Shown: positions 35,695-48,046 of the stretch, in pieces
Layout of the letters: each line of letters opens with the position of its first letter
How positions within the stretch are numbered: the first letter of the stretch is position 1
Source: Melampsora larici-populina 98AG31
Taxonomy: Eukaryota > Basidiomycota > Pucciniomycetes > Pucciniales > Melampsoraceae
NCBI RefSeq assembly: GCF_000204055.1
Contig: NW_006768796.1
Location: 1 to 64,000, forward strand
Direction: 5' to 3'
DNA length: 64,000 nucleotides
Position numbers and translations under genes: made by a program
The notes under the pieces: model-generated
What the model saw: only the letters and a program-made list of their open reading frames with translations
Told to the model about the DNA's origin: nothing
The model's database searches: none

Positions 35695-36273
35695 CTATTC
35701 AGGGTAAGGACGTTCGCGACAGAGTGGACATAAGAAGTCACGAGAGTATACCGCCAATTCAGTCAAGCAAGCCTCGTGAAGCCAATGAGAAGCATGACAA
35801 GAGAGAGGAATATAACGATCGCCAGCTTGAAAGATACCAGCACAGATAGGGCACTTGTCTTGATCTTCTTCAGGTAAGTCAGAGTTTTGATGAACAACAT
35901 GAGAGAGGTCGGCAGTATGACGAACAAAAACATAGAGAGAAAACCATTCTGGAGAACTACGCTGAGGAAGATAATTGACTAAGGGAAGGCCTACACCATA
36001 TTCTTTGAGGATTGGTTCAAGATCATTGATAATACGACTCCTGGTTTCAGTCGCTTTAATCCAAACGTCCAACTCGCCATTAACCCAGGTATCGCGGACC
36101 TCGACGTCTAGGATTGAAGATTCTGCATCTAGAATATGAAGAATAGAAGAAGGTAAAAGTCGTTCGTGAGGAATGTTGGAAGATGAGGCTTGATCGTCTA
36201 AGATAGTTTGAATAAAGTGAATGATGTTGAGGAGATCGGAGTAAGACGTAGTGGTTGGTATAGATTGTGACAT
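35695..36273 (-). CDS. RING-H2 finger protein, copy C
   Basis: It codes 192 aa and differs from copy A at only a few positions, for example the final residue (PYPE rather than PYPG) and QRSSPEW rather than QRGSPEW. All eight RING-H2 zinc ligands are kept (CPIC, SCHASHWLHEAC, CPLC). It probably acts as an E3 ubiquitin ligase or ligase subunit. Near identity with copy A shows a recent duplication or gene conversion. It is tail to tail with F-box pseudogene copy 2 (about 400 bp between stops) and head to head with F-box copy 3. Confidence 0.82.
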   Translation of the reverse strand: MSQSIPTTTSYSDLLNIIHFIQTILDDQASSSNIPHERLLPSSILHILDAESSILDVEVRDTWVNGELDVWIKATETRSRIINDLEPILKEYGVGLPLVNYLPQRSSPEWFSLYVFVRHTADLSHVVHQNSDLPEEDQDKCPICAGIFQAGDRYIPLSCHASHWLHEACLTELAVYSRDFLCPLCRERPYPE

Positions 36274-38725
36274 TGATGAAAAGGTGGAAAGGAGGTAGCA
36301 GAGAGCGGTGTGATATAAAAGAGGTGAAAGATAAGATGAAAGATAAGGGGTGATTCTAGTATAACAAGAAGATGGTTGGTGGTCTGACAGGTGGTGAAGT
36401 ATTGGTAAAAAGGAAGTGTGTGATCTTTTGCGAACAGGAGATTTTAAAAGCTTTATACTGATGATATGCTGATCCCTCTTCAGCATCCAGTACTTGGACA
36501 CATAATCAGCTGCTGATTTTCTGTATGAAAAGCAATTACCTTTCACAAACATTATGGCGAGCTGATCTGGCGAGCTGAACATTACTTGGTATCAAAGATC
36601 TTGCTGACTTCTTTCGAGTTACACAGGCTGGAATGACTACATTTGTGAGGGAAATGTATGCATTTCTAGACATTTCTGGATACATAAATGCTTTTTTACA
36701 TGCTCAATTCATTCTTTCATTCTTTCATGCTTTTCTGTCCAGCTCCATGGTAAATCAAGATTTGTCAAATGTGTTTTGTCAGCATCAGAATTCTCCCTTG
36801 ACGATATCCGTTCACCCTCCAATCAGCCAAGACAAAGAACAATAGCGTAGGGTATGATATAATTCTTCCGATGACGATTCTTTCCGAGCTGAGCATCATG
36901 TTGGTTTCAACCGCGGGTGATACAGAGTTGCTTCGAGGTGTAAGCAATATCAGGTTGTAGTGAACAATATACATTTCCAGCTCAACTAAGACCTTTTTAT
37001 ATTCTGAACATATCATCCCCTGCGTTTTTAAAGTGCCATTTCGGCTCGCGGATTCTGGCCGCATTTTTTTGTTCACTCAAATCAGTTTTAGTGGATACTC
37101 ATGGTCTTCACTTTCCTCGGCGGACTTTTCGATAACTCGCCACACCAACACGTACGTGGTATGCATTTCTAGATCCATCCTTTGTTTTCTCAATCAATTG
37201 CTTGATGATGTTTGACGCCTTACTGTTAATGTAGTTTGTTTGAGGTGGATTGTGATCCAGCTCATCTATGTCTCGCCGAACTATTCGATCATCTCAAATG
37301 ATAATTAGCAAGATGGATCAACACTTTCTCGGAGTCCAATCACGGGACATGCTCATTTGAACCTATTTGTACCTATTGCAGTAAACACTCAAGATCTTCA
37401 CTTTCAAAACTGCAGGCGGAGATCTAGGATAAGTTACACTATCAACACAACAAGGAACACAAGGAACACTCGCGTGGAACAGAGACCGTCGAGCCTTCAT
37501 CACAGGGACCTCCAATAGATAATTGAGATTTCAAGGCAGACAGGGCAGGCAACAAAGAAGTATTGCAGACGTAGGTGTCAAATTTGCGCGACAGAAAGAG
37601 ACGACAAAGTCCGTCTTCCAATCAGCGCCTCTGATACAAACTGCAAGTTTAATGATTCTGATCAATTCAAGCATTACGGGAGTTCACTTCATTACGGGAG
37701 TTCACTTCGTAACGGGCAGCCGCCGGGACAGACCCACAGATTTGCGAAGATTCGACTCAACTTTTTGTCAAGCTGTCCGTATTTTGTCTTTTTGAATCGG
37801 TCTGATGAAAGCTTGTGTTGTCCACATGGGGCTCAAGTGAGAAACTCTGAACGTGCGTTCGTTTTATACGCGACCAAGCTCAAGTCCTTCAAAAGTCTGG
37901 GATTCCGACTATACTATAGACTCGCGCGTCATAGAGAGAACTTAAGGTCGTGGATAAAGAATCATACTGATCTCCAACGGCTTTTGAGTTGGTACTCCAT
38001 ACATAGATGTATAGAACATCACTCGTCTGAGGTCTCGACCGTTCACCTCTCCTTGAAAATCTGTAAAACTTCGATATGCATTGCGAAAGCAGCGAGCAAC
38101 AGATTCAAGTTCCACAAATTTCAAGGGAACATTTTTACCGATGTGGGCATTTTGCTCGGTGTTTGACTTCATCAAATTGCATATACCTCGGCTTCAAGAT
38201 TGCGATAGGTTGCAGAGCCAAATTGAAGCGGTTTGGACACGCAGAATGAAGCCAGACGAATCAAGATGTTTTTGCCTTGTGTTTGAGAATAATAGCGAGT
38301 GAAAAAGGAAGAGTGTGGATAATTAGCAGAACAACCGATGAAGTTGGTCTTGGAAAGCGAACGGCAGCCTGTATGGACTGCACTTGGCCCTACTGTAAGC
38401 TTAACAAGACCTACTCGGGCTTGACACAGGCTACAAATCATTTTCAATCGGGATTATGAACCCGTTGACCACACCCAAGGTATCCATATAGTACAACAGA
38501 AGACCTTTTTCAATCGATAGCGAATCTCGATTCAAACTCAATCGAATCAACCCATCCACCTTTTCGCCCACAAGTCAATCGAGTGCTGTGACATACAATC
38601 TTTGAACGAATCGAGGTTCTGGACCATGTGACTTGCACTTCAGAGGCACCCACCAGATTTAATTTTACAATTCAAATTGACCTACTCTATTAAAAGGAGG
38701 AACGAAGAACGACCTTGTAGACACG
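36274..38725. other. Divergent spacer between RING copy C and F-box copy 3
   Basis: No gene is recognised. It is homologous to the spacer 25359-28606 but shorter. A short tandem repeat ATTACGGGAGTTCACTTC occurs twice in a row near 37674-37710. Proposed promoters for both flanking genes must lie here, but no clear TATA box or binding site stands out. Confidence 0.5.
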
Positions 38726-40087
38726 ATGAATGACTTCGGTAGAATCCCGATAGAAATCATCAATCAAATCCTGGAGGAGTTTATCAAACAATTAGACCAA
38801 GAACAACAGATACCTGCATCAGCGGCTTCGGAACTTAAGCTTACCACTTCAGCATATACAGAACTAATAAATCTAAGATTAATCTCTAAAATTTGGTCAA
38901 TAGCTGTGGTACCGTTTTATTTTCAATCAATCTCAATAGATGATCCGAAACGTGCAAAAGTGTTTATAGACAATTGGAATGATGATTTATTTGAACCCTC
39001 TCATTGTCCGGTCAGAAGACTTACGATTGAAAATATCCGGTATTCAGAACAAGAAATCAATGGCATCGAAATATCCTCAAGAATTGATGATGAGTATCAA
39101 TTGATCATGTCTCAATTTGCAGGTTTTATGGGAGCACCACGAGTTTCAATGGAACAGTCAGCAAGATTGATTGGATTACTCGGTAGAGACTTGAAGACGT
39201 TGACGATTCAATTCAGAGATCTTATGGCAGTTTCTCCTAATTTGATCAAAGCTATTCAGACAATTAAAGATTTACAATCATTATCTATCTCTTTTGAACA
39301 AGGCCAAGAAAGGGCAATTTACAGCGAAGATACATTATCACAAATACTCTCAGTGGTGCCTGAACTTGAGTGTTTGTCACTTATTGGTATCCCAGAATGT
39401 TTAAATATCAAACCTCCTGCTTTATCAAATTTGCGCTGCTTTTCCTTGTCGTCAGGTGCTTATGAATTGAAAGAATATTCTCGTATTACTCAAACTGCGC
39501 AAAGTACTTTGAAGATCATCGAACTTCTTCCTGATAGATGCCGTGTTGGAGGTTTGGAACCAATATTTGAACCCATAAAAGATACATTAGAAGGTCTCTA
39601 TACTTTATCATTTACTGATCAATTGGGGGATGTTGCACTTTTGAATTTTCCAAACTTACAAGTTGTTAGAAGTCACTTTCTTCCTGATGAACTGTCATCA
39701 GGTATTCACTGGCTCCACCTTCCAATCTTCAAGAATGTTAGAACAATTGTTACACACATATCTTCAAGTGGAAAGTTTTGGCAAGCGGCTGCAAGATTGG
39801 CTTTTTTGAATGCTTTGGAGGGAGTGCCTAACCTGAAACATATGGTCTTCACTAGAGCTGAGAAATTTGAATGTCAACCTATTTGTTATAAATTAGCCAT
39901 ACCACTGGAATATCGCGGGATTCAATGCCATGTCACTCCTCACCTAACACCTAGTGAGGTTCTGGTGTGTTCATTTTTTTTATAAATCATCCATATTGCT
40001 GCCGCAAAAGGCTTTTGAACATCTAGACTGATTTCTTCATATGCTCACCAGGAACTTGATTATAAACTAAACACCCCAATGAAATAA
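38726..40087 (+). CDS. F-box protein, lineage family, copy 3
   Basis: Two exons, 38726-39964 and 40052-40087, give 424 aa. The N-terminus carries the F-box-like IPIEIINQILEEF and LINLRLISKIW; leucine-rich segments follow (LECLSLIGI, LNFPNLQVVRSHF, VPNLKHMVF). It has the same terminal intron and a terminal exon ELDYKLNTPMK. It diverges clearly from copy 1, especially between residues 100 and 160, where it lacks the cysteine-rich CECSSC stretch. It would be the substrate-binding part of an SCF ligase; the substrate is unknown. Confidence 0.75.
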
Positions 40088-41187
40088 ATCATCAAATTCA
40101 CTTATTCAAATCCTCAAAATCAAACACTGTTGTCTAGCAATCTCAAGCGTGTTGAATGCAAAATAGAAATGGAATAATCATCTCTGTAGATTTGATAAAT
40201 GTATATTCATAAACCTCTCTTTAAACAAAATATCAGCACTTATGCCTTAGGTTTAAGGAGCACAAGACTGAAGTTTTGCTCAAAGGAAGGGCTTTACAAA
40301 TTTACACTTTCTTACAACACACCTCAGTCTCAGCCACCAGAGATCTTTTGAAATCATGACTTGCTTGCAAGGTGTGTGTTGTGGATGTGCTAACACCCTT
40401 GAAGATGGTGTTTATATATACTCCAAAATTCTAATTTTTGGCTTGATACACTCCTTGTCGAGACACTGCACCTATCTTGCTAGATGCAAATCGAGTTCAG
40501 GTTCTTGCCATTAAATTCATCAATCTTTTCTTCCTATTCCTTGCTCTGATGTTCCTCTTGATATCCTTTTGCCACATTTAGCTTTGACTGTTGCCCTATC
40601 AATTTGTTCAACCTCCCATTTTGTTCATTCCACTAAAAATAGAAACCTCACTTGTTGCTTTAAAAATGTGTATGGAAAAAGTTCACAATTTCCACTGACT
40701 CTTCATTTCCATTTGCATGAAGCCTGCATCTATACGCCATGGTAGTGTTATGGTCCATTTGATATTCACCTGCCTACTTACAATTCAAAAGCTCCTCACT
40801 TGCACCTGAATATTTTCTATAATGCAGTTCAGCTCTTTCTTTATCCACTTTTATTTCACATACATCCCATTTCATTTTCTGCCGCATCAACCTAATACTA
40901 TATGTGGTTCTACATGAAATTTCAATGTTCCTTGCATTCTTTGTGCGCCTCATGAAGTATCCAACCTATCTTCAATTTTGACCAATATTTCCTCTTGATC
41001 ATATGACTTTGTTTTTCACCTTCAAACAATTCATTGTCAAACTACCACTAGTTATTTCTTCACCTCCAGATACCCATCATTTTGCTTATTGTATGCCTCA
41101 CTTTAAACCTAAGGTTGCGCACTGTATACTGATGTTATCATTTCACAGTTTATTTCAATCCATGTGTCTACCCTAAATTGTCTCTTT
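40088..41187. other. AT-rich intergenic region
   Basis: I see no gene, RNA or clear repeat border in this 1.1 kb. It is pyrimidine-rich, with many TTC/CTT runs and frequent stops on all frames. Confidence 0.45.
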
Positions 41188-42182
41188 TGTCAACCTAGAG
41201 GTAAGTATACGTACCCTTAGGAAGACAAAAACCCCTTAATTAAACAACTTCGAGAATAAGGACTAGCCTCGAAGCCACCACAACTCACACTCAAGTTTCA
41301 AGAGTGAATTAATGAATAAAAACCCTGCCCATAAAGAACCTCATCAGAACAAAAAGATAATTAGAAGAACTGATTAACTAAGGCAACAAAGAATAAACCA
41401 AGACCCTAGTCAAGACTATATTGATATTGATAAATTAAAAACCCTGACTAGGAACTCTCCAACGTTATGAAACGAAATGACCAGTCAGGGTCTGAATCAC
41501 TTGCTCAGGATCAAACCATGACCAGGCAAACTCTTTGCAAATAACACCAAAAAGAAAAATTACCAGGCCAGCAATAAAGTATAAATAACCATCTTTATCT
41601 CGACGTATAGTGTCTTTTTTCCCATCCTATATCACATCCAACAATCTTAACTTTTAGAAACCTAAAAACATCTTTAGAACAATTTAAACAAACCAGCCAA
41701 AAACATCTAGACTAGAACTCATAACTTACTTGTTACAATTCTATTCTTCATCATCATCTTTTGTGTTGTTTACACATTGTTATAAGCATTTTTTATTGTT
41801 CCATTTAAAACTGACTGTTTAACTGGAATCTATTTGCTCTTTCCAAATACCTAGTCGAAGATAATTCTAAGATCCCCTGTACGCTAAGAACTCTTAATGT
41901 CAGGAGTAGAATTTACTGACTCACCCTGAGGAAGGATTACTCTTTGTAACCTCCTGTAGCAGACCAGTCAAAAATATTGATTATTTTGACATGAGTACTC
42001 ACTCTTGTTACTACCCTTGTCAGTGAAATCACTAACTAACACCTGACCTTTAACTCGTAGGCTCAAATTTACCTCAATAAAGATACACCCTTTATTGTAA
42101 CAAAGCCGATAACAACCTTTTGATATCATCTCAGGTACGTTTACATTCAGTTTAGTCTACCTTTCATAGACTCAAGCTGACA
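41188..42182 (+). repeat. Candidate Ty3/gypsy-type LTR, TGTCA...TGACA
   Basis: The segment begins TGTCAACCTAG and ends CAAGCTGACA, giving inverted LTR-type ends about 995 bp apart. Right after it comes TTTGGGGGCC, which could be a primer-binding site beginning TGG at the usual distance. About 490 bp of non-coding DNA follow before the Copia LTR at 42671, so the internal part is lost or interrupted. I find no second LTR in the window. Confidence 0.35.
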
Positions 42183-42670
42183 TTTGGGGGCCTCCTCTCA
42201 CTCAGTTCCTTTTTTCTTTTTTAAAAAAATACAAACTGAACCTCACCTTTCTCATTTTAAGATTCATAAAAAGAATCATCAAACACTAAAAACAAATTTA
42301 AAAACAAATTAAACATTTTTACATAAACATTTCATCATTTCACTATCAATCTTAGATTCTTTTCGAGAACTTCCTTTTTTTGAATTTCCACATATCCATC
42401 CTTTTACAAACAAACTTATTCCTATCAAGCCAGCAACCATAGTAGAAGCACACCAATACATTTGGCATTTTCTCTCAACAATAGAAAAGCTACCAGTCAG
42501 CACCTCAGTGACTTCAATATCAACTAACTCAGAAATTGATTACCAGTAAGTTCCCAATTTTGAGAATAACATTTCAACAAAATATTATCACAATTCCAAT
42601 TTAGCTAATAAATATTGCAACTACTCTTATCATCCAAGTGTCCCTGAACCCAGTGTTACAGTTACCAACC

Positions 42671-43168
42671 TACAAAGTGTTGGAGATATTTACATACAAT
42701 AATTAGTGTTCTTTTCTTATTACTGAATTAACCATGTTATGTCTTATTACAAATATATATCTCCATTTCATACACACGAGATTTAACCTAACCTTTGTTT
42801 GTAACGCTTCTTATATTCCTGATCTACTCATTATTCAAAAGCTCTTTTTATTCATTAAGCTTTCTTCATACAAAACTAAACACCTCATCCCTATTCTATC
42901 TTATCAGTGATTGCCTTTAAATATCACTTAGACTGAGCCTTGTTTGTTTTGTTTGTTTTCTGATCAGGTATGATAGTGTCTTTGATTATTTATTATGTTT
43001 CTTGCTTTATTTGTTTCTATTTATGATAAAGCAATTCATTAAGCTTTCTTCATACACAACTAAACACCTCATCCCTATTCTATCTTATCAGTGATTGCCT
43101 TTAGATATATTATCACTTAGACTGAGCCTTGTTTGTTTTGTTTGTTTTCTGATCAGGGATTTGATCCA
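42671..43168 (+). repeat. Copia-type 5' LTR
   Basis: The 498-bp segment starts TGTTGGAGATATT, a typical Copia LTR start, and ends GATCCA two bases before a primer-binding site. It contains an internal tandem duplication: 42850-42967 and 43034-43158 are nearly the same, 184 bp apart, differing by an inserted ATATAT-type stretch and a few bases. A broken gag gene follows. Confidence 0.6.
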
Positions 43169-43170
43169 TT

Positions 43171-43185
43171 AGGTTATGAGCCCAG
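43171..43185 (+). promoter_or_regulatory. Retrotransposon primer-binding site, half initiator tRNA-Met
   Basis: AGGTTATGAGCCCAG is complementary to the anticodon stem-loop of eukaryotic initiator tRNA-Met (the CUCAUAA loop). Drosophila copia and relatives are known to prime reverse transcription from the 5' half of this tRNA. It lies two bases after the proposed LTR end. Confidence 0.65.
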
Positions 43186-43498
43186 TCGACCAGCTTGACT
43201 ACAGATTCAAACAACGGTAAATTAAAGTTCTGAACACGGTTCTGCTAGCACAGAATCCGTTCCATTCAAACTTGAAATACCCTACTCTTTCAAAATACTC
43301 TTTTCGACCTTTGATAAATTCGAAACTTAATGAATTCAATCAATTCAAATCTATTCGCTGATCTTCGGAACCTTATCGATTGTACTACCCCACATTCCTG
43401 TCACCCCGCACTGGCTGACAGGAATAACTTAGAAGAAGGAATTGAGCTTTTGACATTGTCATACAACCAACCCTATCCAAACTCAAACTCAGTCAATC

Positions 43499-43850
43499 AT
43501 GACAACAAACACTCAATCCTCTTCTAACAATCACTCATCATTTCTTATTGGACAAATTCCCAAACTAAATGACTCCAATAAGGTTGACTGGAACCTAGGC
43601 CTCAAGACTTATCTAAGAGGTCGAAGACTATTTAAATACATAAGTCAAGATGTTACGCTCTCCGAAAATGACATCAAGGATCCAGAGAAAGTAGAAATTC
43701 TCGAGGCTGAACAAGCCACTGTACTCAAAGTTATTTGAGCTTCGATTTCTCCCACTCGATTACCCATCATCAGAGGTATCAAGATTCCCAAGTCTACATT
43801 ACAATTACACATCCTGAAATTTGATCATAGATACTCTGACAAGTGGCCAT
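43499..43850 (+). pseudogene. Copia gag N-terminal fragment
   Basis: The frame starts MTTNTQSSS and has the pattern of the Copia Gag N-terminus (IPKLNDSNKVDWNLGLKTYL, then a short helix and YISQDV). A TGA at 43736 stops it where relatives usually have Trp, since the same frame goes on as ASISPTRLPIIRGIK for about 30 codons. No protease, integrase or reverse transcriptase follows, so only the 5' end of the element is present. Confidence 0.6.
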
Positions 43851-45188
43851 CTAGATCGTGCGCTTTAAGGTATAGAAGTACATGAGATGTTGAGTACAAT
43901 ATGCTTTTTGAGAGTTGCCAAATTGGTCATTTATAGTACAGGTACGTAAACTTTTTGTCACCGACTGTACAAGGTCTGGCAGAACCTGTTGGTGTACAAA
44001 ACATGCCTACACAACCTCTATAACCAGAGTTATTCAGATTTTGACTTTTAGAACTGTGCAGAATTAAGTCCACAACAGGTCTTTACAATTGGAGAGGGGG
44101 AGATGGGCTTGTTGGTGGTGGGGTTATTTTCCAGAAAATAGGTACTTGGACCTGGTGTTTAGGCACTCGAAAAAAGTGCCTACATCCCAGATTAAGCACA
44201 TAGGTTCCATTTTCCAGCACCTACATCATGTAGTTGTGATCAAATGACGCCTACATCTCAATTTTTGAAGTTTTCCAGATTCTACATCCTCAATGTAGGC
44301 GCTTTTGTGTGGGAAAAACCCATGTAGTTGCTGCCAAAACAGCACCTACATGGTTTTTCTGCGGGCTGCTAATAATCAGCTGTAGTATTCCTTCAAACAT
44401 AAGCCAATTTAAGCTAGATACAAATATTCCAGCAATGCATAAAGATATCAATGTATCAGTTGCTGTTTTGGAATCTTTGACTAGCACAGCAACAACCTTT
44501 CTGTGCTCGCTTGGAACTGAGGTGTCTGTGTTGGATGGTGATTCATAACAATATCATTTACTTGTTTGTATCTGTGTTTCTTTTTTAATTCAATATCAAG
44601 AATTTGACAAATTTCATCAATGATTGATATTTTCAAAGCAGTTCCAGTGCCATTGGCAAGTCTACAAAATGTGTTAGTAGCTTGCTTATCAGATTCTTTG
44701 TGACATGGCTCATGTGGGACTACAGGCAAAATATCAGCAGCAATCAGTAAATGGTACGGTATTGGAAGAAAAATAATGAACTTACATGGGGTGCTCAAAA
44801 GAAAAAGTGAGGTGTGCTCAATTGAAATTGCATTTTGTTGGGATTTACTGGATTTTAGTCAATTTAACCAGACTTTAAAGGATTCTTGCTACCCTTTAGG
44901 GGTCTTAAAATTGACAAAAGGACTTAAAGGGGCTCAACAAGCTATTTTGCCATCTTCATGGGTCCCACTATCCTAAGGCCCTCATCATTTCCTGACAGGT
45001 CTACAATCTTGTATGCCTCAAATATAAAAAAGCCACCCTGGGAGTGGGCTATGATGTTGATCAAAATGGTTTTTTGGGGAGTATCACTTGAAGCTTGTGT
45101 GGTTTTCTGTCCTATATTGGGGAATATTATTTCCCCCATTTTGGCTCCATATCCCCACCCAAGTGGGGAGTAACATACCATAGAGCTG
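43851..45188. other. Repeat-like DNA without recognised gene
   Basis: Short frames on both strands (such as 44481-44798 minus) show no motif. A cluster at 44150-44345 repeats the word CTACAT and complementary ATGTAG with a hairpin TAGGCACT...AGTGCCTA, which may be a MITE remnant. A purine-rich AAGTGGGGAG at about 45162 precedes the LTR-like start at 45189 and could be its polypurine tract. Confidence 0.35.
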
Positions 45189-45500
45189 TAAGGGAGGTGT
45201 ATGGGTTATGGAGTAGTGTTACAAGTGTGTATAGGATTGCAGAATATTGTACAGGGAGTTTCTATATAGAGGTTCCATCCTCTCTCCCTTTTGTTTTCTT
45301 CTCTTGAGGAACTCTTTTCCTCCTCTCTCTATTAGTAGCTTTTCTTTTATTGATAGTTCTTTTATATAGGCTTTTCAGGAATACAACTTTGGTGTTACTT
45401 TTGTCTCGCTTTGGCCTTGTGACCTCAATCCCAGTGAAGGTAGATTTGAGAGTGTGACCTTACGAGAGCATGTCTGGGTCCTAATTTGTCCTTGTCCCAG
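45189..45500 (+). repeat. Possible 3' LTR fragment, TGTAAGGGAGGTG
   Basis: The stretch starts TGTAAGGGAGGTG just after a purine-rich tract and has a TATATAG box about 70 bp in, as LTR promoters often do. A similar start is seen near 24359. I cannot fix the right end, so the coordinate 45500 is approximate. Confidence 0.3.
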
Positions 45501-45823
45501 TTCTGCCCGTAAAGTTCTCTTCTTCCTCATCTGAAAATCTATACACAGAATCAGCTTGCCTTTCCAAATTCTCTCCCCTTTTCAAAGCCCCTCCTGTCCA
45601 TGGTCTTAATAGAATTTTCTTGGAACAGAATTACCTCTAGTGCATCTATCTTCTCCATCAGACCCAAAAAGAAATGAATACCTATACAAAAGTAAACAAG
45701 GAATTCAATATAAAACACACACTCTCTCTCTTTTGGATCAAGTTTTGTCAGTTCAACTTGTTTCCAAAATGTTGCTTCATTTTATTGAAGCTTGTCATGC
45801 ACTTACTCGAGCAGCTTGGGTAT

Positions 45824-45870
45824 ATTGAGGGTGATGATGGACTCATTGCGTGAACTTTGAGCACATGACA
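45824..45870 (+). repeat. 47-bp direct repeat, left copy
   Basis: The 47 bp from ATTGAGGG to CACATGACA are identical to 48422-48468, the sequence that leads into the tRNA-Ser gene. After this copy come 40 bp that contain CCTGTCGGAAC, similar to the 3' end of the tRNA gene (TCCTGTCGAAAC), as if a second tRNA-Ser copy had been mostly deleted here. Confidence 0.85.
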
Positions 45871-46558
45871 CTGCGTGAAAAACCCTGTCGGAACCGGCCC
45901 CGCGACAGCCTGTCGCCCGGCATATGTATATATTTACATAGCCAGCGACAGATACACTTTTGGCCAGCGACACTTCAAGTTTTCCTGCGACAGCTGGTTT
46001 GGTTTTGCGACATCTCATCCCCACTCCCCCTCCGATCTGCCTGCGACATCTCCTTCGCCCTTCTTCCCTCTTCATCGCACCTCTTGATCTGGATCCGCCA
46101 AATCCTTCTCGAACCACTCCAGCAGTCCAGACTCCAAATCTCGAACGACTTTAGCAGTACAGCAGCAGTTGAAATCATCAGTGACGTAAAGGATCAAACG
46201 TCTCAGGCCAGGTTAGTCCGGTTTTCCTTTCACATCCCTCACTGTTTTCATTTATTTTCTCACAGCACAATGGCAAATTTTCCTGAAGGGGAAGCTCGTC
46301 ACATGAGCGGTCAATCTCAAAGGGTCTTGTCATACCCGAGCCGTCTGAAGATCTCACCAGCCTACTTGCTTGCGTATATAAACCCCTACGATCTGGTGTC
46401 TTCTCACCGCTCATCATACATTTGTTTTCCCCCGTCTTTTCTAGAACTCTTTCCACTCTTGTATACCCATTTCATAAACCTATACATATACCGTTTTCAT
46501 CGACATTGACGACCCTAACCCCTTCCCTCTTCTCTTTGTTTTTTAATTCCAATCAATC

Positions 46559-47231
46559 ATGGCCGATGATGATATCCCGATGTCCGAAGGTACCTCTACG
46601 ACCACTCCAGTCACGTCTACGATCCCTCCAGCCACCGCTACAAACCCCCTTGCCGATTCTGTCAGTGCTCTCATTGCCGACGCTCTCAAACAACAAGCTG
46701 CTCAATTCGAGGCCATCGTTGGCGGACTTCAAACTCAAATTGTCAATTTAAGTGTTGGAACCTCAGCCAAGAAGGACAAGAACCGGCAGTCAAGCTCCTC
46801 AACCAACCCCTACACCACACCATCTACGTCTAGAACTGCTCCCCGCCAATCAACTAGTGCCACCAAGACTTCGAAGTCCACTCCGAAGTCTACTTCAAAA
46901 TCTACTCCCAAGTCAAATCAAAAGACGAAGAAATCACCCGAAGCCCCGCGAAAACGTCACGTTCTTCAAGTGTTTTCAAGCGAGCTGGCGTCTGATTTCA
47001 AGAGTACCAAGGTAAGAAATTTTGTTGCACTCATTCAATTAACCTCTCACTGACTTGATCTTATCATTCTAGGAAGCGCTCTATATTCACATCAAAATGA
47101 TGTGGGGATTATTTAAGAAGAACGATGTTCCACCTCCTCCCAACCCCGCTCTGTTGAAGGAGTTCTATTTACGATTTTCCATGCTGCTGAGCGTTGAATA
47201 TCATTCACCTTCGGACCTACTGACTGATTGA
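46559..47231 (+). CDS. Transposon accessory protein, truncated
   Basis: Two exons, 46559-47011 and 47073-47231, give 203 aa. The start MADDDIPMSEG is followed by a low-complexity Ser/Thr/Pro/Lys region (residues 60-135, many STPKST-like units) and then a more ordered part, LYIHIKMMWGLFKKNDVP. No known domain. It is the plus-strand partner of the KDZ-like element; its 3' end lies in the stretch shared with the facing transposase fragment, so the natural C-terminus is probably lost. Confidence 0.5.
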
Positions 47232-48046
47232 GTTCGTCTGACCATTTCGCCATGTCATCCTCGATTGAATTTTGGCTGAGAAACCACTGAAGCCAAGATG
47301 ACAGACTCTGGGTGACGTATACATTTCGAGGAATCCCTATCTCGCAAGGTGGCAGGGTGAGCACGTGACTGGGCTTCATGTTTGAACTTTTTCCTGTATC
47401 ACGTATTGATTGATACATTGTCTTGATGGTGAACAGTTCTTCACCGCAATCCAGAGCCTTTGGTGATTTCCGGTAGGTGCATGTTTGAGGTGCTTCGGCC
47501 GGGGTATACAAAGAGAAACATGCAGGACAACAGATTTGTTCATTTAATTCAGGTATGATGGCTAGTCGTTTGAGTATCGTACGGATATCCTTGGGGACAC
47601 GAGTGTAATCATTTCGCTCCTTCGTTTTGCTTTCGGACTGTACAATGTCTGTTATACGCAAGACAAACCTTCGGGCTTTTTGACAGTTGATGTGACTAAG
47701 TCCGCAGAAAAGATGAAGCCAAGCGAGAAATATCGAAATGAGGGTTATGACTGATGGCAATTGAGGGATTAGCTTGAGTAACCTGGTTTCTGATCAAGTG
47801 AGTTAGCTTACCAGTAGGCGTTGAGTCATTATGATGATAATCTGAGTCGGCTTGTGATGTTACTGAATCTGAGTCGCTATCGTTATTGTCTCTTGCAGAA
47901 GTCAAGTGTGAAGCTTGGGGTAGATGAGGTAATTGAGGTAGTCTGATATCGCGTTGATGATGACTCAGTTGAGTTCTACGTGACTGAAATTGGCCTTGTA
48001 TGGTTTTTCCATCTGGACCCGTGCATGTTTTGATCACACATTGCAA
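47113..48046 (-). pseudogene. KDZ-like transposase, N-terminal fragment
   Basis: The N-terminal piece (48046 to about 47812) starts MQCVIKTC and is followed by a GTAAGC donor; the second piece (47760-47113) has FLAWLHLFCGLS, VPKDIRTILKRL, CCPACFSLYTP and YVTQSLSSWLQWFLS. I recognise this order from rust KDZ-like transposases, where it precedes the catalytic core. The core (the Asp/Glu region) is absent. The junction between the two pieces does not keep frame with any normal-length intron I can find, so a small indel is likely. Confidence 0.55.
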
